A DNA stretch of 64,000 bases from Gautieria morchelliformis (lineage: Eukaryota; Basidiomycota; Agaricomycetes; Gomphales; Gomphaceae): positions 158,511 to 222,510 of the forward strand of contig WHVA01000153.1 in the NCBI GenBank assembly GCA_015179125.1, in the 5' to 3' direction. The first letter of the stretch is position 1. Each line of letters begins with the position of its first letter. A program made the position numbers and the translations under genes. The notes under the pieces are model-generated. The model was not told the origin of the DNA. It made no database searches and saw only the letters and a program-made list of their open reading frames with translations. Shown piece by piece: positions 11,779-24,388 of this stretch.

Positions 11779-14700
11779 ATGTCTGATCTTCCTTCACTTT
11801 TGGGCTCGTCCTTGTCCCCAGCAGCACGAAAAGAGGCGGAGCAGAGCCTAGTTGACTTCAGCCTGGAGCCCTCGTTTCTGCTACATCTACTTGGCCTAGT
11901 ACTCAATGCGTCGCAGAATAAAGGCGTCCGGTTGGCAGGGAGTGTCTTTTTCAAAAACGTGATTAAAAAGAGGTGGAGCGAGGTAAGCGTGCTAGTCGTT
12001 GACGCGTGCTTGCCGCGTCGTTGCGTGGTGTAGTGAGCAGCGGCTTATGCTCCAAGCCACAGGATGCAGAGGAGGCTCCCATATCTCAAGATGACAAAAA
12101 TACCATTCGGAATCAGCTTGTACCAGCAATGATAGCCTTATCTTCGCCGGCAGACAAGGCATTGCGTGCACAGATCGCCGAGTCCGTATCTGTTGTGGCT
12201 GAGCATGATTTTCCTCAGAAATGGCCTGAGCTCATCGACGTGCGTTTGCTTGCTAAAGTCATTCCTGTACTCACACACAGAACGTATCCAGCAACTGGTC
12301 GCATCTCTCTCGACTAATGATTATGCAGTATCCTTGGGTGTCCTGGAGACAGCGCACTCTATTTTCAATCGATGGCGGTCCGCCATTCGCACTGACGAGC
12401 TATATACAGTGATCAACTATGTCTTGGGTCGCTTTGTCGACCCATTCGTTGCTTTCTTTCGACAGACCGCAGCGATCTTGCTGTCAGACCCAGATTCAAC
12501 CAACACGATTGCTATTGCACAGTCTCAGGCGGTCCTCATGTCGATATTCTATGATCTGACATGTCAGGACCTGCCCCCAACTCTGGAGGACAACCATGTT
12601 GAATTTTTTGGCTCGTCCGATGGCACGGCGCCCGGCTGGTTCCTTCGTTTCTTGGCCTGGGATCCTCCAGCCCTCCAGGGCGACGTGAGCACTTCCTTGT
12701 TCGACAAGCATTATTCAGACATGGCTAACCCTGTCATTCATTCAGCCAGAGGACACCACACCTTCCGTGCCATCGCAGGTAAAAACTGTCATCATGGAGA
12801 TCGCGGAAGTAAGGAAGCCCCCTGATGCACAGTCCGATAACTAACCCCCTCTAGCTCTACACAAATCGCTTCCCTGAGCTATTCACTACGGCGTCTTCGA
12901 TCGGCCCCTTTGTCCAGGCCGTGTGGGCACTTGTCGGCGATGGCAAGCGTCCCGCTGTCGCAGACGACACGGTGCGTCGAACTCCCTCGCAAGTAAGCGC
13001 TGAAATATATAATGATTTCGGTTTTGGAAGCTTGTCGCTCAGGCGTTAAGGTTCCTCTCGACAGCTATCCGGTCAGGTCTATTCCGCGATCTCTTCGGCA
13101 GCCCGGAGACAATCAAGACCCTTGTGAATGGCGTCGTTGTACCCAATGTGGAATTGCGAGGTATGGACTACACGCGCTGCTATAGCGAGCCTATGCTCAA
13201 CCAGGTCAGATCACGAGACGGAGCAGTTCGAGGACGACCCGCTCGAGTACATCCGCGTTGATCTCGCGATCCCGTCGGCCTCGACCGGTGGCAGCAGCGA
13301 AGGAACAACGCGCCGCCACGCCGCCGCGGATGTCCTGCGCGCCCTTGTCGGAGCCGGATCGGAGGCGGAGGCAACGGAGTCCGTATCCACGTGGGTGTCC
13401 GAGGACCTGCAAGCGTTCAAAGCGGATCCGAGCGCGAACTGGAAGCGCAAAGACCGTGCAATATACCTCCTTACGGCGATAGCGGCAAGGGGCTCTACGA
13501 GTCATGTACGTCTTTCCGCAAATTTTTTTATTACTTCGGTTCGGCCGTGGGTTGAACGTGTGTCTGCACATGTGTATGTAGCAAGGTGTGACGTCGACGA
13601 ATGCGCTGGTGAAGGTCGTGGACTGGTTCGCCGAAAATGTTCTGGGCGATCTGGAGGCCGCACCAGGGAGCGTGCATCCCATCCTGCAGGTTGACGCTAT
13701 ACGGTACCTGTATACGTTCCGGAATCAGGTTTGTGACGGTGCAGTTTCTTCTTGTCGGGTGTCTACTTAACACAGACTCTGTCTGGCGCATGGTAGCTCA
13801 CGAAGGACCAACTTAACCAAGTCATCCCACTGCTCGTGGGACATTTGCGCGCGGACAACTACGTGTGTTACTCGTACGCGGCCATCACCATCGAACGGAT
13901 CCTTTTCATTAAGCAGGGCTCGCGCATGTTGTGCGTGTTCCGTATTATCGTCGCTGCCCTGTCTAATTCTAATTCATCTCCCATAATCTTATTTCTGCTC
14001 CTTAATTTCGATTTATCCTCCCTTAAAACTTTTTTCCTCTTACACGTCTTTGCCACCAAGGTTCGCCCAAGCCGATATCCACGACGTCGCTTACGACATC
14101 CTTACCGCCCTCTTCGACAAGATCGAGAGTGGCCCTACACCCGAAAAAGTGTCAGAGAATGACTACCTCATGAAATGTCCGCCATTTTGCCTTGCCCCCT
14201 TGTCTTTCCTCCTTACCACTGGGCTGTAAGCTGATTGATGTGTCCTCGCAGGCGCGATGCGCGTGATCATTACAGCGCGGCAGAGCTTCACTCCGATGTA
14301 CCAGGCGGTACTTGCCCGCCTGGTGCGAATTCTGGAGGTGGTCAGCCGGAACCCGAGTAACCCTAACTTCGATCAATATTTATTTGAGGGTATCTCGGCA
14401 CTGATTAGGTGTGCGGTCCCCAAAGTTGCACTTGCTATATGCTGTGGGCACTCACAGATGGCTGCGTTTGTTGTTGTATCGTGTTGTCGCCAGGTTCGTG
14501 GTCGCGGGTAACCCGGAAACATTGCCCCATTTCGAAGGGGTGCTGCATGGTGTCTGTACAGTGATATTACAACAAGACATCGAGCGTGCGTCTCGGTTCC
14601 AAACACGGCCCATCAACTGCTCACGCGGCTGCACTTGCCCTCACCAGAATTCGTTCCTTACACCTTCCAGCTGCTTTCCCAGCTCCTTGAGCTACACCCC

Positions 14701-15876
14701 CCATCTACTCCCGGCCTTGTTACCGCAACTCCCCTGCCCGCCGGCTACCGCGCCCTCCTCCCCCTCCTCCTCACGCCCGCGCCATGGTCGCAGAAGGGGA
14801 GCATCCCCGGGCTCGTACGCTTCATCCGCGCGTCCCTCGCACGTGATGCTGCAGAGATTGTGACAGCGGGGCAGATAGGCGCGGTGCTGGCGGTGGCCCA
14901 GCAGCGGTTGATTCCGTCTCGAATTAATGATGGGTGGGGCTTTGAGCTGTTGGAGGGTGTTGTGCAGAATATCCCATAGTGCGAATCATCTTTTCATCCT
15001 CTATTTCACGTTTGGAACCTTTTTTTTTTTTTTGGGTTGGTAGCGCACAATTATCCCCGTACTTCCCGGCGGTGGTGATGTCGCTCTTGACCCGGCTGCA
15101 GGCGAACAAAACGGACAAGTTCGCGAATCTGTTCGTATGCTTTTTGCTTTACACGCTCGCGATACGTGTGGATGGCGTGACGCCGGATTATGTCGTAGGC
15201 GTCGTGGAAGCAGCACAGGCGGGGTGAGTGGATGCATTTTGGGCCGAGTGCGATACAATAGAGTTGGGATGGCTGACGAGTTCATGGTTTTATTTATTAT
15301 TATTATTTTTTACCAGTTTATGGGCGAACTTATTTGGAAACATCCTCCTGCCGGAGGTCGCGAAGATACGGTCGAAGGATCGGAAAATGGCGGTGGTAGG
15401 CTTGACACGATTATTAACGCAGAGTGCCCTGATGCGGCAGGCATCTAATGTGCAGCTGTGGTCAGTCGTCTTCATCCCTTCCATTCTCATATTCCATATT
15501 TACTGCGTCCTATACCAGGCCCACAACGTTCACCGCGCTGGTCAAGCTCTTCCGCGACCCCCAGGCCCTGCGCCAGTCCTCCTCGACCGAGACGGACACG
15601 GACGCCGCCTTCACGGCCATCGACCTGGAGGAACAAAATGCCGGATATCAAGCCGCGTACTCGCGGCTCGCCGCATCCGAAGTCGCCTCGCCGGACCAGG
15701 ACCCGGTGCGGGACATCGCGGACGCGCAAGGATACGTGGGGCAGGAGCTGGTAAGGGTAGCGCAAGAGGAGGGGGACCGAGGAGCCGAAGGTGTGAAGGC
15801 ACTGATCGAGAGGTGTGAGGGGGAGGTCGTAGGCCCGTTTCTGAGGGGGCTTGCGGAGGGCGGGTACATGCTTTGA
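11779..15876 (+). CDS. CSE1: Exportin-2 / Cse1, importin-alpha re-exporter
   Basis: Karyopherin of the Cse1/CAS family, which with Ran-GTP returns importin-alpha to the cytoplasm. The ATG at 11779 opens MSDLPSLLGSSLSPAARKEA, the N-terminal HEAT region. After the intron starting at 11983, the exons encode NQLVPAMIALSSPADKALRA, then AEHDFPQKWPELI, and VLETAHSIFNRWR, a very characteristic Cse1 stretch. Later exons include IYLLTAIAARG, VDWFAENVLGDL, YAAITIERILFIKQG, FLLYTLAIRVDGVTPDYVVG and LRRLAEGGYML-like residues before the TGA at 15876. There are more than a dozen short introns; several internal exon edges, such as those near 12240-12290 and 13500-13590, are approximate. The gene appears intact. 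Confidence 0.9.
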
Positions 15877-17075
15877 GTGTGGGCGCGCGGGGTCAGCTGG
15901 AGTGGCGGTGGCCGAGATGAGATAAGATACGAGTGAGGTTGTAATGTAGAATGTTGGATGAGCATGAGCAATGCACAGTGGCTGAGTGGCTGCGTGATTC
16001 AGAAGTCACGTGGTGCATAGATGATAGACTCAATCCAGCTAGGCCTACACGATTACACCATTCGAAGATTACTTATGTGGTTCTAATGCGTACGACTACA
16101 TAACGAATCATATGAGTCTGGACATTTCAATCTCACGCCGACGACCTCCTGAATTTGAGCCATCGATCTTCCATCGACACGGTATGTCTAAGTTAATCCC
16201 CATTTGTTAATTGACCGTATAATATATCATTTCCGAGCCATCATGCAGACGCTGTCTCCCAGGTCCGCAAATGGCGGCGGAAGCATGCCATCCACGTTTT
16301 GGCCCTGGCGACAACGAGGCGGTCTGTTCCTTGTGAGAAGGGATCAGCACATATATTTTCCCCGCCAATGGTTTGTGTGGTTGCGGTTTCACCAAATACG
16401 TTGTTGTTGCGGACGACAGGTGGAGCTCGTAGCCGGCGGCTGGTCCCAAAGGTACGCGTTGCTCGTGAAGAAATATATATGTATATATCTACCAGGAGAT
16501 GTAGCCAGGGGCGTATTGCTTCCTTGTTTACATTGCGGCGGATCCCCAGACAGATGACAAGGTTCAGGAGAGAAAGTGGCCTGTAATTTCGTCCTGGGAG
16601 CGGACAGGCCAGAGCGGACCGTCCGACAGCCGTGTTCAATCCAGGGCGTCGTGCTAAATCGTGAGATGCTGGGATGCCCCTGGCAGAGAACCAGGTTACT
16701 GTAAGCACTGCGAGCCCCAATGGAGTACTGATCGAAATCTCGCTAGCAGCTCCAAAATCATCAACTCGTGTGGATGGTTTATCAGGGGGCCATCCAGGAG
16801 TCGTGCGATGGAACGAACCAGGGGACCTAAACGGTGGCGAAAAACTGCCCCAAAAGACCGGTTGAAACATGCCTCTTGAGCCGTTTCTGCTTTGGGCGCC
16901 GTCGGTAAGGCCGTTGAAACGGGCACATTGTGCCCATCTGGCTGCCGCCAACGCTTGTCAGCCGTCTTTGCGACCAATCTGCGTACTGGTAATACTTGTA
17001 ATTCACGCCGGCTCCGGGGCAACCCCATGGCACTAGTTAGAGGCAAGCGACAGATGCACTAATATTGGGCCGCCC
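15877..17075. other. No recognised gene
   Basis: A minus-strand frame at 16241-16951 and plus-strand frames at 16299-16586 and 16674-16865 are open but show no domain. The region lies between CSE1 and the first repeat block. Confidence 0.4.
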
Positions 17076-19268
17076 AGCACGTGAGGGATGCGCGTTCGAC
17101 GTACATGCCGTGCAGGTTTATTGGCAGACACTGGTCACGGTCCCAGACGCACGTAAGGTCCCGAACGCCATTTACAGACAGACACAGAAGGTGTGGGCGT
17201 TTTTGGACACGGACACCTCCATGCCGCTGCGTATCACGCGCAGGGAAAGAAGGCCGTGCGTCGCAGGCTGAGGGCCTGTCGGCTGTCGAGAGTAGGTTTA
17301 TATATGCGTGGCGCCTCTGTGGATGAAGCGGCGAGGCAGGCGGATGGACAGTGGAGGCGAGTGAACTTGAAGGTTGATTTAATGTCGGGGTGGAGTCGTT
17401 AATTTTAGACTTTTAGAGTTTGAGTTGGAGGCTTGGGAACTGAGATGGAGATGGAGATGGAGATGGGGATTGTGTTTTGGGTTGGAGATGGATTTGTGTT
17501 GAAGGTGCAGGTGCAGTTGGGTTGGAGGTGCAGTGTACTCTGGAGGGAAGGCTTGAGGGACCACCCGAGGGATACGAAGCACGGGACACGGATCGGGAAG
17601 AAACCAAGCAGTGGGTCTTCATACACGACACAGGACACGCTGCCCCAACGCAGTCCTATAACCCCCAAAGCAGGTCGGAAGTCCGGAGCACGCTGCACGC
17701 TGGCATCGTCCAGGAAATTCTAGTGCCCGATGAATGGCTTCTCCTGTCCCGAGGGCGTACTGCCCAGACCCAGAACCCAGATCGTAAACGCGACTGTACG
17801 CCCCCGGCTCCTTCGAATTACGAGTCGCGTTCGGCCTGGTGTATTGCGTGACCCGAAGGGAAGGAGGCGCACGAGTAAACACGCTGTCCGCGCCTCCTCG
17901 TGCGGTGCGTAATATGTTCGACCCATGCACGATAGCCCGTCGAAGCCAGTCTGTCTGCGCTTCGGCCTGCGGACCAGGCTTGTTCTGCACGGGGCCGCAC
18001 AGGCATGCTCCAAACTCCAAAGACGAGTGTGTCTACAGCCCATCGCCACTTCTAGTGGAGCAGACGTCGGTGGCCGCCGCCCATTCCCGTTCCTAGCGGA
18101 GCCCGGAGATTAATACCGTCGAGCATGGCATTCGTCCGCATGTCAGGTCTCATAAGAGCAAGTGACTTGTCCGCATATAATTTGGGGTCCGAACACAGGG
18201 CGGTGCATGCTATGTAGGCTTGACACAGGAGACTTCATCCGCGTTTCAAGCGCATCGCGAGCAGAAGCTGCAGTGCAATGCTGACGGAAAAATGTTAAAT
18301 GAACTCCCGGCCTCCCGGATCGACGCTCTTTAATAACCCGCATTGACTGCCGGCGACAAACATGAATCGAGGGACACTGGCAGCGTATGAGTTCACACAA
18401 CACAAGCCAGATTAATGAAGGTTACCTATCACATCGGAGACGCTTTGACGAGAGTCGAGACCGCACATGGCACATGGATGCTTGTGTGTGCGCTATCGTG
18501 GTTCGCATTTAGACAGCGTACCTCCGTGGTCTTTGGGACGAGCATGGGCGTGGATCTGGACGATGACCCATGGGCACGAGGTGGGTGCGCACGGGCACGG
18601 CGGTAGGCGTCGATGTATGAGCGGACTTGCACGCGTGACGCGCGAAGCTCGACCGTCCTCGGGCTTGTGCTGTGATAATAAGCAGAGCAGCCGACAAAAA
18701 TGAGAGGCAGCGTCGGATGGGCGGACACATGCATATGCACGGTGTTGCAATAGACGCAGCGGAGTGGAGGTCGATATCTAGATGGTGCTACCCGTTCCTC
18801 GTGGAGCCCGAGATCAATCCCGTCGAGCATGCATTCGTCCGCATGTCAGGCCTCATAAAATCAAGTGTCTTGTCCGCATATGCGCGACACTTGTCATGAC
18901 GTGCGCGGGTGGTGTTGATTTACGAGCGTGATTCCCAGGCTTGAGCGTCCTCGGGCGTGCTGTGATAATAAGCAGAGCAGTCGACAAAACATGGGAGGCA
19001 GCGTCGAATGGGCGAACACGTGTGCATGCATGGCGTTGCAATAGACGCAGCGGAGTAGAGGTCGATATCTAGATGGTGCTACCCGTTCCTCGTGGAGCCC
19101 GAGATCAATCCCGTCAAGCATGCATCCGTCCGCATGCCAGGCCTCACAAGAGCAAGTGAACTGTTCGCCTATAATCTGGGGACCGACACAGGGCGCTGCA
19201 TGTACCGCTGGCTACGTAGGCTTGAAACACAGGAGCGCTCGTCCACGTTTCATGCGCATCGTGAACAG

Positions 19269-19434
19269 AAACTGCAGTGACATCAGCGTGAGGACGCAGA
19301 GAGCCGGGAGACCCAGGGAGAGAGGGGAAAGGCCCGTGCTCACCATAGGTAGAAACCGTGTAACGACCACCATAGGCACGCAGCCTGCGATCGAATAAAA
19401 TGACGAAAAAAAAAAAAAAAAAAAACTGCAGTGA
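19269..19434 (+). mobile_element. Short retroposed insert with poly(A) tail and 12-bp target duplication
   Basis: The 12-mer AAACTGCAGTGA occurs at 19269-19280 and again at 19423-19434. Between them lies about 142 bp found only in this copy of the repeat family; the related copy near 20260-20275 reads straight through the target. The insert ends in a run of about 20 A, preceded by AATAAA at 19394-19399. A poly(A) tail, a polyadenylation signal and a 12-bp target duplication are the signature of target-primed reverse transcription, so this is a LINE-mobilised RNA copy (a SINE, a truncated LINE or a retrocopy). Its source RNA is not identified. Confidence 0.75.
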
Positions 19435-22400
19435 TGCATGCACCGCTGATGGAAATGTGTTAAATAAACTCCCGGCCTCCGAGGTGGACGCCCTTTTAAC
19501 ACCAGCATTAACTGTCTTGAATTGGGGGGCACTGGCAGTGTATTATGAGTTTGTACAACAGAAGGGAGATTACAGTAATGAAGGTTACCTACCACATCGG
19601 AGACGCTTTGATGAGAGTCGAGACCCGGTGCAGTCGTTGAGCTGCACATGGCACATACAGTGCCATTTTTGATAGCGTACCCCCGTTGTCTTCGGCGCGA
19701 GCATGGGCGGGGATCTGGGCCATGTATGGCCCATGGGGTACGGAACGGGTGCGTTAAGATGCGCGAGCTTGGACGCCGCGGCCCGCGGATGGGACGGTCT
19801 TGCACGGTAGGCGTCGATGCGGAGCTAGTCGTACGCCGCCTGGAGCGTCTGGCTGCGCTGCAGGCCTGCACGCCGCACGCCTACGGGGGGTCCGAGTCCC
19901 CAACCCCAGAGGCGAGTGTGTGTGCATGGCGCATGATGAGGGCAGGGGTGTCCTCGTCCACGCAGCGGCAGCGCGGGGCACGTACGTATGATATCGAGCT
20001 TGCTGCGTACGCGCACGGTCCATGGATAAGTATGAGTATGCCTTGGGATGGGGCGGGTGGTGCGCGACGCTCAGGCTTGGCATGGCGGTGGTGGGCAAAT
20101 TTGCAGGCGTGACTCAGGCTGGGTCGTCCTCGTCCGCGGGGTTGCTGAGTAGTCGATGAATATGAGAGGCAGCATGCACATGCACGCCGTTGCAATAGAC
20201 GCAGCGCCGCGGCGCAGAGGCCGATATCTAGACGCGTTTCATGCGCATCTCGCGCAGAAGCTGCAGTGATGCATGCAAGGCTGATGGAAACGTTTAAGTG
20301 AACTCGTCGGCGCCCGGGAACGACACGCTATAAACAACCGGCATTACAATGACTGGCAGGGATAAACGTGAATTGAGGCCCTGGCAGAGTATTATGAGTT
20401 CGTGCAACAGAAACGGGGTTACAGCAACGAAGGTTACTTACCACATCGGAGAATTTTTGAGGAGAGTCGAGGCCCAGTGCAGGTGCGTGGATTTGAGCTG
20501 CACATGGCAAATGGGTGCATGTGTGCGCGGTGACGGGCTGACGGGGACGGTGGTTCCATTTTAGGTAGCGCACCCCGTAGTCCTTGGCACGAACACGGGC
20601 GGGTCTGGGCCATGGGCCATGGCGCACAGGGCACGGGGTGGGTGCGTGATCTGTTGCCAGAGCTGTGAAGACTTCCACACTATGGGAGGGTAGAGCATGG
20701 CGTGGATGGGGGAGGACATCCGCAAGCTTGGACGCCGGTGCCAGGAAATGCGACGGTCTTGTACGCTGGCGTCGGTGCGGAGCTAGGCATACACCGCCCG
20801 GAGCGTCTGGCTGCGCCGCACGCCTACGTGGGGTCCGAGTCCCCAACCCCAGAGGCGAGTGTGTGTGCATGGCACATCATGAGCGCAGGGTGTCCTGGTC
20901 CACGTAGCGGCAGCGCCGGGCACGTATTGTTGCGTCCGCGCACGGTCCACAAATAAGTATGAGTATGCCTCGGGATGGGGCGGGTGGTGCGCGACGCTCA
21001 GGCTTGGGGGTGGTGGGCAAATTTTCAGGCGTGACTCAGGCTGTGCGGGTGGTGCGTGAAGCTCAGGCTTGGCACGGCGGTGGTGGGCAAATTTCCAGGC
21101 GCAATTCAGGCTGGGTCGTCCTTGTCCGTGGGCTTGCTGAGTAGTCGATGAATATGAGAGACAGCGTGCAGGTGCACGGCGTTGCAATAGACGCCACGGA
21201 GTAGGTCGATATCCTCGTGGGGTCGGAGATTGTTCCCGTCGAGCATGCATTCGTCCGCATGCCAGGCCTCGGAAAAGCAAGTGAACTGTCCGCCTATAAT
21301 TTGGGGACCGAACACAGGGCGCTGCATGCACAGCTGGCTACGTAGACTTGAAACACAGGATCACTCGTCCGCGTTTCATGCGCATCGCGCGCAGACTCCA
21401 GTGATGCATGCAACGCTGATGGAGCCATTTAAATGAAGTCGTTGGTGTCCGGGAACGGCACGCTATAAAAAACCAGCATTACAATGACTGGCAGGGATAA
21501 ACGTGAATTGAGGCACTGGCAGAGTATTATGAGTTCGTGCAACAGAAGGGGATTACAGGAATGAAGGTTACTTACCCGAAGAATATTTGACGAGAGTCGA
21601 GATCCGGTGCAGGAGCGGCGGATTTGAGCTGCACATGGATGCATGCGTGTGCGGTGAAGGACTGACGACGACGGTGGTTCACGTTTAGGTAGCGCACCCC
21701 GTAGTCCTTGGCACGAGCACGGGCGGGTCTGGGCCATGGGCCATGGCGCACGGGGCATGGGGTGGGTGCGTGATCTGTTGCCAGAGCTGTGAAGACTTCC
21801 ACACTGTGGGAGGGTAGAGCATGGGGAAGACATCCACGAGCTAGGACGACGCGGCCCGCGGGTGCGACGGTCTTGTAGTCTTGTACCGTGGGTCGGTGCG
21901 GACTTGTACACCACCCGGAGTGTATGGCTGCGCTGGCAGAGTATTATGAGTTCGTGCAACAGAAGCGAGGCGATTTCAGTAATGAAGATTACTTACCACA
22001 TGGGAGAACTTTTGATGAGAGTCGAGGCCTGGTGCAGGTGCAGATGCGGTGGATTGGAGCTGCACATGGCACATGGATGCATGTGTGTGCGGTGACGGGC
22101 TGACGTCCTTGGCACGAGCATGGGCGTGTCTGGGCCACGGGCTATGGCGCACGGGGCACGGGGTGGGTGCGTGATCTGTTGCCAGAGCTGTGAAGACTTC
22201 CACACTATGAGAGGGTAGACCATGGCGTGGGTGGGGGAGGACATCTGCGAGCTTTGACGACGCGGCCCGCGGGTGCTGTATGGTGGGGTCGGTGCGGAGT
22301 CGTACACCGCCCGGAGCGTATGGCTGCGCCGCACGCCTACGGGGGGCCCGAGTCCAAACCACAGAGACGAGTGTGTGTGCATGGCGCATGATGAGGGCAG

Positions 22401-23177
22401 GGTGTCCTCGTCCACGCAGCGGCAGCGCCAGGCACGTATTGCTGCGTCCGCGCACGGTCCATGAATAAGTATGAGTGTGCCTTGGGATGCGGCGGGTGGT
22501 GCGCGACTCTCAGGTTTTGCATGGCGGTGGTGGGCAAATTTGCAGGCGCGACTCAGGCTGGAGTGTCCTTGTCCACGGGCTTGCTGAGTAGTCGATGAAT
22601 ATGAGAGGCAGCGTGCATATGCACGGCGTCGCGATAGACACGGCGCCGCGGCGCAGAGGCCGATATCTCGATGGTGCTCCCCGTTCTTCGTGGAGCCGGA
22701 GATTATAGTAAACAGTAAACTCGTCGTGCGCGTGGTAGGTAGACCCCGATCGCGCTTCACGTGCTCGCGAGCAGCGTGATCGAGGATTAATTGTCGTGAA
22801 TTGAGGGGCACCGGGGGTGATGAAAATGACCTCCCGGCCTCTGGGATCGTCTGTACTGTAGAACGCAGCCAGCGATAGCCATGGAGGGAGGCCCTCGCCG
22901 CGCACGAGGACAGGTTTGGGGCATGAGGCGAGAGTAATGAACGTAGCCAGCTTCTACATTCTGTTTGATGACTGTGTGGATTCGAACTCCGCATGGATTT
23001 GCGGCTATCGATGTTGTGTGCGACGAGGACTGGGTTTAGCTGTGGAAACCGAGCCCCCGTGCGCGTGAGCATGTCGTGGTGTCGCAGGCTGGGCGGAGAT
23101 CTGATCTGGGAGGGCACGGGGTGCATCCGCCGCGGGACCGACGTCCAATGCCGGGGAGAATACACTGGAGGCATGAA

Positions 23178-23348
23178 ACTGTTCAAAAAATTGTAAAGAT
23201 ATTCCGAATTATTTTAGTGTTTTTAATGTAAAAAAAGCATTTAACAAAATTTTGTGTTTTTGTTAGAATTTGTTGAGCAAGACATTTTTATTATAGTTTT
23301 TTTTTACATAAAAAACACTAAAAATATCTTTACAGTTTTTTCAACAGT
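23178..23348. mobile_element. AT-rich foldback MITE
   Basis: The left end reads ACTGTTCAAAAAATTGTAAA and the reverse complement of the right end ACTGTTGAAAAAACTGTAAA; the inverted similarity extends about 50 bases inward with one small indel. The 171-bp unit is far AT-richer than its surroundings. No open frame is present. A target duplication is not clear, so the superfamily is open. Confidence 0.65.
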
Positions 23349-23479
23349 ATGCAGTGTGTGCGAGCTGCGGTCGTCTCGCATCTGGGTGGCAGAAAACGGA
23401 TTCCAGGAACGTGCTCCGGTGCTCGTTCCGCGCTGCGTTCTTCCCGCGCCAACGCATCATGCCCGGGGGCTGCCGGACC

Positions 23480-24375
23480 GCTATTGTATTGGGTTTCATT
23501 TCATATTCTTGTCGTGCATCAGGCGACCCGTTTTGAGCAACGTCTCCTCACGCCCCTCATTGGTCAACCCGCACGGACAGTTCAATCCCGGCATTCTCCT
23601 AGCGACTTGTTACTTACAACGCCTATTCCCCTTTCAGATTCCTGCTCAAATCACGCTCGCCTCGGAGTTCCCATCACGGGGGCGGCGTCACCTGCACTGG
23701 CAGATGGTCACGCACGAGCGGGGGCCCATGGCTTCAGCAGACGGGAGTCTGCGCCTGCGCCTGGAGGGCGGGCAGGAGACCCAGGACGTCCGCGCAAAGT
23801 CACAGTGGACAGGTGGCATGCAGGAAAATGCCGGGTAGCCATTTGATTGGCCACAAACGAGACAGGATACTCAACGGCCGCCACCCATGCAAATTCCCCG
23901 GTGGTCCGGCTTGGCCGGGGAATGTTGAAGCTTCAAGTCAGAGAATGGAGAAATGACGTGTCGTCTGAAAAGGGGCATGCGGTTCTCACGATGCGGTTGT
24001 TGAGTCGCCTGCATCGCAGAGGTAATTCTTATGGGCACAGCATCGCTTGAACCCAGATGTGATTCTTCTTCGGCATCCGCCTCGTGGGGCACGAGAAGCG
24101 AAGGTCCAACTTTACGCCAGCTTTGGTAGCGCAGAGACAAAGGGCGATCCCCATCGCACGCGTTTCTGGACGCCGACTCACTATCTGCTGGACGAGAATG
24201 TACTAGGCCGGGCACCTGCACTCGTTTGGGGGCCATCCGCTGTCGGCGGAGCGCGGCGCCCACCTTGTAGATCTGGATTCGAGTCCCGCTTTCGCGCCCG
24301 GGAGCGTGGCCGGGACGAACTTGGCTCGAAGACTCGGTTACGGACATGTACGTACTGTGTTACACCCTCCCCTGC
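23480..24375. other. Upstream region of the first paralogous unknown gene
   Basis: No gene is recognised. The part from about 23955 to 24380 resembles 31045-31350 upstream of the second paralogue, for example GACGTGTCGTCTGAAAAGGG against GACGTGTCGCCTGAAGAGGG. The two genes were therefore duplicated together with their promoters. Confidence 0.5.
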
Positions 24376-24382
24376 TATTTAA
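24376..24382 (+). promoter_or_regulatory. TATA-like box of the first paralogous gene
   Basis: TATTTAA lies in CTGCTATTTAATCCCCCATG, a context kept almost unchanged at 31348-31354 upstream of the second paralogue while flanking DNA has diverged. This suggests a core promoter. Confidence 0.5.
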
Positions 24383-24388
24383 TCCCCC

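Larger units (their letters stand above)
17080..23480. repeat. Block 1 of a degenerate GC-rich repeat family
   Basis: Diverged copies of the same 0.4-1.3 kb segments recur in direct orientation here and in block 2. One anchor, built on GTATTATGAGTT(C/T)GTGCAACAGAAG, appears near 19540, 20390, 21520 and 21935, and in block 2 near 34100 and 34465. A second anchor, TAGGTAGCGCACCCCGTAGTCCTTGGCACGA in whole or part, follows it. The block starts with a segment (17165-17365) that matches 33283-33470 and ends with one (about 23080-23160, extending to 23480) that matches 36250-36440. Many open frames exist on both strands, as expected for GC-rich DNA, but they are not conserved between copies, so I consider it non-coding. 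Confidence 0.75.

Noticed and set aside
16241-16951. Minus-strand 236-codon open frame
   Set aside because: No domain, no intron structure, and competing open frames on the other strand; not enough to call a gene.
21993-23186. Minus-strand 397-codon open frame
   Set aside because: Lies across several units of the GC-rich repeat; the frame is not kept in related units, the product is Pro/Ser/His-rich low complexity, and there is no domain.
24262-24290. tRNA-like T-arm motif GGATTCGAGTCCC
   Set aside because: No matching acceptor, D or anticodon arm could be folded around it.
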